Made by a program: the position numbers and the translations under genes. A stretch of 64,000 bases of DNA. It comes from Pithys albifrons albifrons (taxonomy: Eukaryota; Chordata; Aves; Passeriformes; Thamnophilidae). The notes below the pieces were generated by a model. It saw only the letters and a list, made by a program, of their open reading frames with translations. It had not been told where the DNA came from and made no database searches. Positions 24,868 to 37,100 of the stretch are shown here, piece by piece. The first letter of the stretch is position 1; each line of letters starts with the position of its first letter. The stretch covers positions 16,575,851 to 16,639,850 of the forward strand of contig NC_092474.1 of the NCBI RefSeq assembly GCF_047495875.1, written 5' to 3'.

Positions 24868-27137
24868 TGGGCTGAAAAATGGCACTTCCCCGGACCCGCA
24901 AGTGGCACGCGCCATCGACATTTGCGCCCAGGAAAAAAGGTGGCAGCCTTGGGCTCTCAGGTGCCAATGATGGGGCCCCGTTAACACTAGAAAAATAACA
25001 CTTGCTTTCTGTCCTGGCACCTTCTCCCAGGGAGGAATCTTCATCCGTCTGGAAATCTGGGTTCAAAAATGGCACTGCCCCAAACCCGCACAAGGTACAC
25101 ACCGTCGAGCTTTGCGTCCAGGGAAAAGGGGGCAGCCCTGGGCTCTCAGCTGCCAATGATGGTGCCCCATTACCCCTACAAAAGGCACAATGGCTTTCTG
25201 TCCTGGCACCTTTTCCCAGGGAGGAATCTTCATCGGTTTGGAATTCTGGTCTGAGAATCGGCACTTTCCTGGACCCGCAAGTGGAACGCACCATCGAGCT
25301 TTGCGTCCAGGGAAAAGGTGGCAGTCTTGGGCTCTCAGGTGTCAATGATGGGACCCCATTACCTTTACAAAAAGCACAATGGCTTTCTGTCCTGGCACCT
25401 TTTCCCTGGGAGGAGTCTTCATTGGTCTGGAATTCTGGGCTGTAAAATGGCACTTTCTGGGACCAGCACGTGGCACGCACTGTCGTGCTTTGCGCCCAGG
25501 GAAAAGGAGGCAACCTCTGGCTCTCAGATGCCAATGACGGGCCCCCATTAACACTAGAAATGGAACAATCGCTTTCTGTCCTGGGAGCCCTTTCCCTGGG
25601 AGGAGTCGTCATCCGTCTGGAATCCTGGGCTGAACAAAGCACTTTCTCTGACATGCACTTGGCAGGCACCATCTAGCTTTGCGCCCAGGGAAGTGGTGAG
25701 AGCCTTGGGCTCTCAGGTGCCAATGATGGGTCCTCGTTAACACTAGATAAATAACAATCGCTTTCTGTCCTGGCACCTTTTCCCAGGGAGGAATTTTCGT
25801 CCGTCTGGAATTCTGGACTGAAAAACGGCACTTCCAGGGACCCGCAAGTGGAACGCACCATCGAGCTTTGCGCCCAGGGAAAAGGTGGCAGCCCTGGGCT
25901 CTCAGCTGCCAATCTTGGGGCCCCATTAACCCTAGAAAAGGCACAATCGCTTTCTGTCCTGGCACCTTTTCCCAGGGAGAAATCTTCGCTGGCCTGGAAT
26001 TCTGGGATGAGAAACGGCACATTCCCGGACTTGCAAGTGGCACACGCCGTCGACATTTGCGCCCAGGGAAAAGGTGGCAGCCTTGGGCTCTCAGGTGCCA
26101 AAGATGGGGCCCCATTACCCCTACAAAAGGCACAATGGCTTTCTGTCCTGACACCTTTTCCCAGAGAGGAATCGACTTCTGTCTGGAATTCTGGGCTGAA
26201 AAACGGCCCTTTCCCGGACCCGCACAGGGTATGCACCGTTGAGCTTTGCACCCAGGGAAAAGGTGGCAGCCTTGGGCTCTCAGGTGCCAATGATGGGGCC
26301 CAATTAGCATTACAAAATACACAATGGCTTTGTCTCCTGGTACCTTTTCCCTCTGAGGAATCTTCATAGGTCTGGAATTCTGGGCTGAAAAATGGCACTT
26401 TCACAGACCCGCACGTGGAAGACTCCGTCGAGCTTTGCGCACAGGGAAAAGGTGGCAGCCTTGGGCTCTCAGGTGTCAATTTTGGGGCCCCATTAATCCT
26501 AGAAAAGGCACAATTGCTTTCTGCCCTGGCACCTTTTCCCTGGGAGAAATCTTCATCGGCCTCGAATTCTGGGATGAGAAACAGCACATTCCTGGACCCG
26601 CAAGTGGCACGCAGCGTTGAGCTTTGCGCTCAGGGAAAAGGTTGCAGCCTTGGGCTCTCAGGTGTCAATGATGGAGCCCCATTAACCCTAGAAAATGAAC
26701 AATCGCTTTCTGTCCTGACAGCTTTTCCCAAGGAGGAATCTTCATCGGTCTGGAATTCTGGAATGAGAAACGGCAATTTCCCGGACCCTCACGTAGCACG
26801 CATGGTCGAGCTTTGCGCCCAGGGAAGAGGTGACAGCCTTGGGCTCTCAGGTGCCAATGATGGGGCCCGATTAACCCTAGAAATGGAACAATTGCTTTCT
26901 GTCCTGGGAGCCTCTTCCCTGTGAGGAGTCTTCATCCGTCTGGAATCCTTGGCTGAAAAACGGCACTTTCCCGGACAAGAAAGTGGGACGCGCCGTTGAT
27001 GTTTGCGCCCACGGAAAAGGTGGCAGCCTTGAACTCTGAGGTGCCAATGATGGGGCACCATTGACCCTAGAAAATGGCAATTCGATTTCTGACCTGGCAC
27101 CTTTTCCCTGGGAGGTGTCTTCGTCCGTCTGGAATTC
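24868..27137 (-). repeat. Complete 12-monomer HOR unit (a-l)
   Basis: About 2,270 bases. Core positions: a 27070, b 26880, c 26690, d 26505, e 26325, f 26125, g 25935, h 25750, i 25560, j 25370, k 25180, l 25000. It repeats the 18259-20526 unit at +6,611 with a few substitutions. Its g monomer has the same g/x hybrid tail. Confidence 0.87.
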
Positions 27138-28117
27138 TGGGCTGCAAAATGGCACTTCCCCGGACCCGCAAGTGGCACGTGCCGTCGCCATTTGCGCCCA
27201 GGCAAAAGGTGGCAGCCCTGGGCTCTCAGGTGCCAATGATGGGGCCCCGTTAACAGTAGAAAACTAACACTTGCTTTCTGTCCTGGCACCTTTTCCCAGG
27301 GAGGAATCTTCGCCCGTCTGGAAATCTGGATTCAGAAATGGCACTTCCCCAAACCCGCACAAGGTACACACCGTCGAGCTTTGCGCCCAGGAAAAAAGGT
27401 GGCAGTCTTGGGCTCTCAGGTGCCAATGATGGGGCCCCATTACCTTTACAAAAAGCACAATGGCTTTCTGTCCTGGCACCTTTTCCCTGGGAGGAGTCTT
27501 CATTGGTCTGGAATTCTGGGCTGTAAAATGGCACTTTCTGGGACCAGCACGTGGCACGCACTGTCGTGCTTTGCGCCCAGGGAAAAGGAGGCAACCTCTG
27601 GCTCTCAGATGCCAATGACGGGCCCCCATTAACACTAGAAATGGAACAATCGCTTTCTGTCCTGGGAGCCCTTTCCCTGGGAGGAGTCGTCATCCGTCTG
27701 GAATCCTGGGATGAACAAAGCACTTTCTCTGACCTGCACTTGGCAGGCACCATCTAGCCTTGCGCCCAGGGAAGTGGTGACAGCCTTGGGCTCTCAGGTG
27801 CCAATGATGGAGCCCGATTAACCCTAGAAATGGAACAATCGCTTTCTTTCCTGGGAGCCTCTTCCCTGTGAGGAGTCTTCATTCGTCTGGAATTCAGGGC
27901 TGAAAAACGGCACTTTCCCGGACAAGAAAGTGGTACGTGCCGTTGATGTTTGCGCCCACGGAAAAGGTGGCAGCCTTGAACTCTGAGGTGCCAATGATGG
28001 GGCACCATTGACCCTAGAAAAGGACAATTCGATTTCTGACCTGGCACCTTTTCCCTGGGAGGTGTCTTCATCCGTCTGGAATTCTGGGCTGAAAAATGGC
28101 ACTTCCCCGGACCCGCA
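24917..28117 (-). repeat. 6.61-kb-spaced segmental repeat, copy 2 (17 monomers)
   Basis: Second copy of 18306-21505. On its right side class a is fused to a j-type tail near 28118 (gcaagtggaacgcaccatcg in place of gcaagtggcacgtgccgtcg), which marks the end of the match. Confidence 0.83.
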
Positions 28118-31100
28118 AGTGGAACGCACCATCGAGCTTTGCGTCCAGGGAAAAGGTGGCAGTCTTGGGCTCTCAGGTGCCAATGATGGGACCCCATTAC
28201 CTTTACAAAAAGCACAATGGCTTTCTGTCCTGGCACCTTTTCCCTGGGAGGAGTCTTCATTGGTCTGGAATTCTGGGCTGTAAAATGGCACTTTCTGGGA
28301 CCAGCACGTGGCACGCACTGTCGTGCTTTGCGCCCAGGGAAAAGGAGGCAACCTCTGGCTCTCAGATGCCAATGACGGGCCCCCATTAACACTAGAAATG
28401 GAACAATCGCTTTCTGTCCTGGGAGCCCTTTCCCTGGGAGGAGTCGTCATCCGTCTGGAATCCTGGGCTGAACAAAGCACTTTCTATGACCTGCACTTGG
28501 CAGGCACCATCTAGCTTTGCGCCCAGGGAAGAGGTGACAGCCTTGGGCTCTCAGGTGCCAATGATGGGTCCCCGTTAACACTAGATAAATAACAATCGCT
28601 TTCTGTCCTGGCACCTTTTCCCTGGGAGGAATTTTCGTCCGTCTGGAATTCTGGACTGAAAAACGGCACTTCCGGGGACCTGCAAGTGGAACGCACCGTC
28701 GAGCTTTGTGCCCAGGGAAAAGGTGGCAGCCCTGGGCTCTCAGCTGCCAATTTTTGGGCCCCATTAACCCTAGAAAAGGCACAATGGCTTTCTGTCCTGG
28801 CACCTTTTCCCAGGGAGAAATCTTCGCTGGCCCGGAATTCTGGGATGAGAAACGGCACATTCCCGGACTTGCAAGTGGCACGCGCCGTCGACATTTGCGC
28901 CCAGGGAAAAGGTGGCAGCCTTGGGCTGTCAGGTGCCAAAGATGGGGCCCCATTACCCCTAGAAAAGGCACAATGGCTTTCTGTCCTGACACCTTTACCC
29001 AGAGAGGAATTGACTTCCGTCTAGAATTCTGGGCTGAAAAACGGCCCTTTCCCGGACCCGCACAGGGTATGCACCGTCGAGCTTTGCACCCAGGGAAAAG
29101 GTGGCAGCCTTGGGCTCTCAGGTGCCAATGATGGGGCCCAATTAGCATTACAAAATACACAATGGCTTTGTCTCCTGGTACCTTTTCCCTCTGAGGAATC
29201 TTCATAGGTCTGGAATTCTGGGCTGAAAAATGAAACTTTCCCGGACCCACACGTGGAACGCTCCGTCGAGCTTTGTGCCCAGGGAAAAGGTGGAAGCCTT
29301 GGGCTCTCAGGTGTCAATTTTGGGGCCCCATTAACCCTGGAAAATGCACAATTACTTTCTGCCCTGGCACATTTTCCTTGGGAGAAATATTCATCGACCT
29401 GGAATTCTGGGATGAGAAACAGCACATTCCTGGACCCGCAAGTGGCACGCACCGTTGAGCTTTGCGCTCAGGGAAAAGGAGGCAACCTCTTGCTCTCAGA
29501 TGCCAGTGACGGGCCCCCATTAACACTAGAAATGGAACAATCGCTTTCTGTCCTGGGAGCCCTTTCCCTGGGAGGAGTCGTCATCCGTCTGGAATCCTGG
29601 GCTGAACAAAGCACTTTCTCTGACCTGCACGTGGCAGGCACCATCTAGCTTTGCGCCCAGGGAAGAGGTGACAGCCTTGGGTTCTCAGGTGCAAATGATG
29701 GGTCCTCGTTAACACTAGATAAATAACAATCGCTTTCTGTCCTGGCACCTTTTCCCAGGGAGGAATTTTCCTCCGTCTGGAATTCTGGGCTGAAAAACGG
29801 CACTTCCGGGGACCTGCAAGTGGAACGCACCCTCGAGCTTTGTGCCCAGGCAAAAGGTGGCAGCCTTGGGCTCTCAGGTGCCAATGATGGGGCCCAATTA
29901 GCATTACAAAATACACAATGGCTTTGTCTCCTGGTACCTTTTCCCTCTGAGGAATCTTCATAGGTCTGGAATTCTGGGCTGAAAAATGGCACTTTCACAG
30001 ACCCGCACGTGGAAGGCTCCGTCGAGCTTTGCGCCCAGGGAAAAGGTGGCAGCCTTTGGCTCTCAGGTGTCAATTTTGGGGCCCCATTAACCCTAGAAAA
30101 GGCACAATTGCTTTCTGCCCTGGCACCTTTTCCCTGGGAGAAATCTTCATCGGCCTCGAATTCTGGGATGAGAAACAGCACATTCCTGGACCTGCAAGTG
30201 GCACGCACCGTTGAGCTTTGCGCTCAGGGAAAAGGTTGCAGCCTTGGGCTCTCAGGTGTCAATGATGGAGCCCCATTAACCCTAGAAAAGGAACAATCAC
30301 TTTCTGTCCTGACAGCTTTTCCCAAGGAGGAATCTTCATCGGTCTGGAATTCTGGAATGAGAAACGGCAATTTCCCGGACCTTCACGTAGCACGCATGGT
30401 CGAGCTTTGCGCCCAGGGAAGAGGTGACAGCCTTGGGCTCTCAGGTGCCAATGATGGGGCCCGATTAAGCCTAGAAATGGAACAATTGCTTTCTGTCCTG
30501 GGAGCCTCTTCCCTGTGGGAGTCTTCATCCGTCTGGAATCCTTGGCTGAAAAACGGCACTTTCCTGGACAAAAAAGTGGGACGCGCCGTTGATGTTTGCG
30601 CCCACGGAAAAGGTGGCAGCCTTGAACTCTGAGGTGCCAATGATGGGGCACCACTGACCCTAGAAAAGGACAATTCGATTTCTGACCTGGCACCTTTTCC
30701 CTGGGAGGTGTCTTCGTCCGTCTGGAATTCTGGGCTTAGAAATCGCACTTCCCCGGACCCGCAAGTGGCACGCACCGTCGACATTTGCGCCCAGGCAAAA
30801 GGTGGCAGCCCTGGGCTCTCAGGTGCCAATGATGGGGCCCCGTTAATAGTAGAAAACTAACACTTGCTTTCTGTCCTGGCACCTTTTCCCAGGGAGGAAT
30901 CTTCGCCCGTCTGGAAATCTGGATTCAGAAATGGCACTGCCCCAAACCCGCACAAGGTACACACCGTGGAGCTTTGCGCCCAGGGAAAAGGTGGCAGTCT
31001 TGGGCTCTCAGGTGCCAATGATGGGGCCCCATTACCTTTACAAAAAACACAATGCCTTTCTGTCCTGGCACCTTTTCCCTGGGAGGAGTCTTCATTGGTC

Positions 31101-34100
31101 TGGAATTCTGGGCTGTAAAATGGCACTTTCTGGGACCAGCACGTGGCACGCACTGTCGTGCTTTGCGCCCAGGGAAAAGGAGGCAACCTCTGGCTCTCAG
31201 ATGTCAATGACGGGCCCCCATTGACACTAGAAATGGAACAATCGCTTTCTGTCCTGGGAGCCCTTTCCCTGGGAGGAGTCGTCATCCGTCTGGAATCCTG
31301 GGCTGAACAAAGCACTTTCTCTGACCTGCACGTGGCAGGCACCATCTAGCCTTGCGCCCAGGGAAGAGGTGACAACCTTGGGCTCTCAGGTGCCAATGAT
31401 GGAGCCCGATTAACCCTAGAAATGGAACAATCGCTTTCTTTCCTGGGAGCCTCTTCCCTGTGAGGAGTCTTCATCCGTCTGGAATTCAGGGCTGAAAAAC
31501 GGCACTTTCCCGGACAAGAAAGTGGTACGTGCCGTTGATGTTTGCGCCCACGGAAAAGGTGGCAGCCTTGAACTCTGAGGTGCCAATGATGGGGCACCAT
31601 TGACCCAAGAAAAGGACAATTCGATTTCTGACCTGGCACCTTTTCCCTGGGAGGTGTCTTCGTCCGTCTGCAATTCTGCGCTGAAAAATGGCACTTCCCC
31701 GGACCCGCAAGTGGCACGTGCCGTCGCCATTTGCGCCCAGGCAAAAGGTGGCAGCCTTGGGCTCTCAGGTGCCAATGATGGGGCCCCGTTAACATTAGAA
31801 AAATAACACTTGCTTTCTGTCCTGGCACCTTTTCCCAGGGAGGAATCTTCGTCCGTCTGGAAATCTGGGTTCAAAAATGGCTCTGCCCCAAACCCGCACA
31901 AGGTACACACCGTCGAGCTTTGCGCCCAGGGAAAAGGGGGCAGCCTTGAACTCTCAGGTGCCAATGATGGTGCCCCATTACCCCTACAAAAGGCACAATG
32001 GCTTTCTGTCCTGGCACCTTTTCCCAGGGAGGAATCTTCATCAGTTTGGAATTCTGCTCTGAGAATCGGCACTTTCCTGGACCCGCAAGTGGAACGCACC
32101 ATCGAGCTTTGCGTCCAGGGAAAAGGTGGCAGTCTTGGGCTCTCAGATGCCAATGATGGGACCCCATTACCTTTACAAAAAACACAATGGCTTTCTGTCC
32201 TGGCACCTTTTCCTTGGGAGGAGTCTTCATTGGTCTGGAATTCTGGGCTGTAAAATGGCACTTTCTGGGACCAGCACGTGGCACGCGCTGTCGTGCTTTG
32301 CGCCCAGGGAAAAGGAGGCAACCTCTGGCTCTCAGATGCCAATGACGGGCCCCCATTAACACTAGAAATGGAACAATCGCTTTCTGTCCTGGGAGCCCTT
32401 TCCCTGGGAGGAGTCGTCATCGGTCTGGAATCCTGGGCTGAACAAAGCACTTTCTCTGACCTGCACGTGGCAGGCACCATCTAGCTTTGCGCCCAGGGAA
32501 GAGGTGACAGCCTTGGGTTCTCAGGTGCCAACGATGGGTCCCCGTTAACACTAGAAAAATAACACTTGCTTTCTGTCCTGGCACCTTTTCCCAGGGAGGA
32601 ATCTTCATCTGTTTGGAATTTGGGTCTCAGAATCGGCACTTTCCTGGACCCGCAAGTGGAACGCACCATCGAGCTTTGCGTCCAGGGAAAAGGTGGCAGT
32701 CTTGGGCTCTCAGGTGCCAATGATGGGGCCCCATTACCTTTACAAAAAACACAATGGCTTTCTGTCCTGGCACCTTTTCCCTGGGAGGAGTCTTCATTGG
32801 TCTGGAATTCTGGGCTGTAAAATGGCACTTTCTGGGACCAGCACGTGGCACGCACTGTCATGCTTTGCGCCCAGGGAAAAGGAGGCAAACTTGGGCTCTC
32901 AGATGCCAATGACATTAACACTAGAAATGGAACAACCGCTTTCTGTCCTGGGAGCCCTTTCTCTGGGAGGAGTCGTCATCGGTCTGGAATCCTGGGCTGA
33001 ACAAAGGTCTTTCTCTGACCTGCACGTGGCAGGCACCATCTAGCTTTGCGCCCAGGCAAAAGGTGGCAGCCTTGGGCTCTCAGCTGCCAAGGATGGGGCC
33101 CCGTTAACACTAGAAAAATAACACTTGCTTTCTGTCCTGGCACCTTTTCCCAGGGAGGAATCTTCGTCCGTCTGGAAATGTGGGTTCAAAAATGGCACTG
33201 CCACAAACCCGCACAAGGTACACACCGTCGAGCTTTGCGCCCAGGGAAAAGGGGGCAGCCTTGGGCTCTCAGCTGCCAATGATGGTGCCCCATTACCCCT
33301 ACAAAAGGCACAATGGCTTTCTGTCCTGGCACTTTTTCCCAGGGAGGAATCTTCATCGGTTTGGAATTCTGGTCTGAGAATCGGCACTTTCCTGGACCCG
33401 CAAGTGGAACGCACCATCTAGCATTGCGTCCAGGGAAAAAGTGGCAGTCTTGGGCTCTCAGGTGTCAATGATGGGACCCCATTACCTTTACAAAAAACAC
33501 AATGGCTTTCTGTCCTGGCACCTTTTCCCTGGGAGGTGTCTTCATTGGTCTGGAATTGTGGGCTGTAAAATGGCACTTTCTGGGACCAGCACGTGGCACG
33601 CACTGTCGTGCTTTGCGCCCAGGGAAAAGGAGGCAACCTCTGGCTCTCAGATGCCAATGACGGGCCCCCATTAACACTAGAAATGGAACAATCGCTTTCT
33701 GTCCTGGGAGCCCTTTCCCTGGGAGGAGTCGTCAGCCGTCTGGAATCCTGGGATGAACAAAGGTCTTTCTCTGACCTGCACGTGGCAGGCACCATCTAGC
33801 TTTGCGCCCAGGCAAAAGGTGGCAGCCTTGGGCTCTCAGCTGCCAATGATGGGGCCCCGTTAACACTAGAAAAATAACACTTGCTTTCTGTCCTGGCACC
33901 TTTTCCCAGGGAGGAATCTTCGTCCGTCTGGAAATCTGGGTTCAAATATGGCACTGCCCCAAACCCGCACAAGGTACACACCGTCGAGCTTTGCGCCCAG
34001 GGAAAAGGGGGCAGCCTTGGGCTCTCAGCTGCCAATCATGGTGCCCCATTACCCCTGCAAAAGGCACAATGGCTTTCTGTCCTGGCACCTTTTCCCAGGG

Positions 34101-37100
34101 AGGAATCTTCATCGGTTTGGAATTCTGGTCTGAGAATCGGCACTTTCCTGGACCCGCAAGTGGAACGCACCATCTAGCATTGCGTCCAGGGAAAAGGTGG
34201 CAGTCTTGGGCTCTCAGGTGCCAATGATGGGGCCTCCTTACCCCTAGAAAAAGAACAATCGCTTTCTGTCCTGGCACCTTTTCCCTGGGTGGAATCTTCA
34301 TTGGTCTGGAATTCTGGGCTGAAAAACGGCACTTCCCCAGACCTGCAAGTGGCACGCACCGTCGAGCTTTGCGCCCAGGGAAAAGGTGGCAGCCCTGGGC
34401 TCTCAGCTGCCAATTTTTGGGCCCCATTAACCCTACAAAAGGCACAATCGCTTTCTGTCCTGGCACCTTTTCCCAGGGAGAAATCTTCGCTGGCCTGGAA
34501 TTCTGGGATGAGATACGGCACATTCCCGGACTTGCAAGTGGCACGCGCCGTCGACATTTGCGCTCAGGGAAAAGGTGGCAGCCTTGGGCTCTCAGGTGCC
34601 AAAGATGAGGTCCCATTAACCCTAGAAAAGGCACAATGGCTTTCTGTCCTGACACCTTTTCCCAGAGAGGAATCGACTTCCGTCTGGAATCCTGGGCTGA
34701 AAAACGGCCCTTTCCCGGACCCGCACAGGGTATGCATCGTCAAGCTTTGCACCCAGGGAAAAGGTGGCAGCCTTGGGCTCTCAGGTGCCAATGATGGGGC
34801 CCCATTAGCATTACAAAATACACAATGGCTTTGTCTCCTGGTACCTTTTCCCTCTGAGGAATCTTCATAGGTCTGGAATTCTGGGCTGATAAATGGCACT
34901 TCCCCGGACCCGCAAGTGGAACGCGCCGTCGACATTTGCTCCCAGGGAAAAGGTGGCAACCTTGGGCTCTCAGGTGCCAATGATGGGGTCCAATTTAGCC
35001 TAGAAATGGAGAAATCGATACCTGTCCTGGCACCTTTTCTCTCGGAGGAATCTTCATCGGTCTGGAATTCTGGAATGAGAAACGGCAATTTCCCGGACCC
35101 TCACGTAGCACGCATGGTCGAGCTTTGCGCCCAGGGTATAGGAGGCAACCTTGGGCTCTCAGGTGCCAATGATGGAGCCCGATTAACCTTAGAAATGGAA
35201 CAATCGCTTTCTTTCCTGGGAGCCTCTTCCCTGGGAGGAGTCTTCATCCGTCTGGAATTGAGGGCTGAAAAACGGCTCTTTCCCGGACAAGAAAGTGGTA
35301 CGTGCCATTGATGTTTGGACCCAGGGAAAAGGTGGCAGCCTTGGGCTCTCAGGTGCCAATGATGGGGCCCCATTACCTTTACAAAAAGCACAATGGCTTT
35401 CTGTCCTGGCACCTTTTCCCTGGGAGGAGTCTTCATTGGTCTGGAATTCTGGGCTGTAAAATGGCACTTTCTGGGACCAGCACGTGGCACGCACTGTCGT
35501 GCTTTGCGCCCAGGGAAAAGGAGGCAACCTCTGGCTCTCAGATGCCAATGACGGGCCCCCATTAACACTGGAAATGGAACAATCGCTTTCTGTCCTGGGA
35601 GCCCTTTCCCTGGGAGGAGTCGTCAGCCATCTGGTATCCTGGGCTGAACAAAGCACTTTCTCTGACCTGCACGTGGCAGGCGCCATCTAGCTTTGCGCCC
35701 AGGCAAAAGGTGGCAGCCTTGGGTTCTCAGTTGTCAACGATGGAACCCCGTTAACACTAGATAAATAACAATCGCTTTCTGTCCTGGCACCTTTTCCCTG
35801 GGAGGAATTTTCGTCCGTCTGGAATTCTGGGCTGAAAAACGGCACTTCCCCGGACCTGCAAGTGGAACGCACCGTTGAGCTTTGTGCCCAGGCAAAAGGT
35901 GGCAGCCTTGGGCTCTCAGGTGCCAATGATGGGGCCCCATTACCCCTAGAAAAAGAACAATCGCTTTCTGTCCTGGCACCTTTTCCCTGGGAGGAATCTT
36001 CATTGGTCTGGAATTCTGGGCTGAAAACGCCTCTTTCCCTTACCCGCATGTGGCACGCACCGTCGAGCTTTGCGCCCAGGGAAAAGGTGGCAGCCCTGGG
36101 CTCTCAGCTGCCAATTTTTGGGCCCCATTAACCCTAGAAAAGGCACAATGGCTTTCTGTCCTGGCACCTTTTCCCAGGGAGAAATCTTCGCTGGCCCGGA
36201 ATTCTGGGATGAGAAACGGCACATTCCCGGACTTGCAAGTGGCACGCGCCGTCGACATTTGCGCTCAGGGAAAGGGTGGCAGCCTTGGGCTCTCAGGTGC
36301 CAAAGATGGGGCCCCATTACCCCTACAAAAGGCACAATGGCTTTCTGTCCTGACACCTTTTCCCAGAGAGGAATCGACTTCCATCTGGAATTCTGGGCTG
36401 AAAAACGGCCCTTTCCCGGACCCGCACAGGGTATGCACCGTCGAGCTTTGCACCCAGGGAAAAGGTGGCAGTCTTGGGCTCTCAGGTGCCAATGATGGGT
36501 CCCAATTAGCATTACAAAATACACAATGGCTTTGTCTCCTGGTACCTTTTCCCTCTGAGGAATCTTCATAGGTCTGGAATTCTGGGCTGAAAAATGGCAC
36601 TTTCCCGGACCCGCACGTGGAACGCTCCGTCGAGCTTTGCGCCCAGGGAAAAGGTGGCAGCCTTGGGCTCTCAGGTGTCAATTTTGGGGCCCCATTAACC
36701 CTAGAAAAGGCACAATTGCTTTCTGTCCTGGCACCTTTTCCCTGGGAGAAATCTTCATCGGCCTCGAATTCTGGGATGAGAAACAGCACATACCTGGACC
36801 CGCAAGTGGCACGCACCGTTGAGCTTTGCGCTCAAGGAAAAGGTTGCAGCCTTGGGCTCTCAGGTGTCAGTGATGGAGCCCCATTAACCCTAGAAAAGGA
36901 ACAATCGCTTTCTGTCCTGGCACCTTTTCCCAGGGAGGAATTATCATCGGTCTGGAATTCTGGAATAAGAAACGGCAATTTCTCGGACCCTCACGTAGTA
37001 CGCATGGTCGAGCTTTGCGCCCAGGGTATAGGAGGCAGCCTTGGGCTCTCAGGTGCCAATGATGGGGCCCGATTAACTCTAGAAATGGAACAATCGCTTT

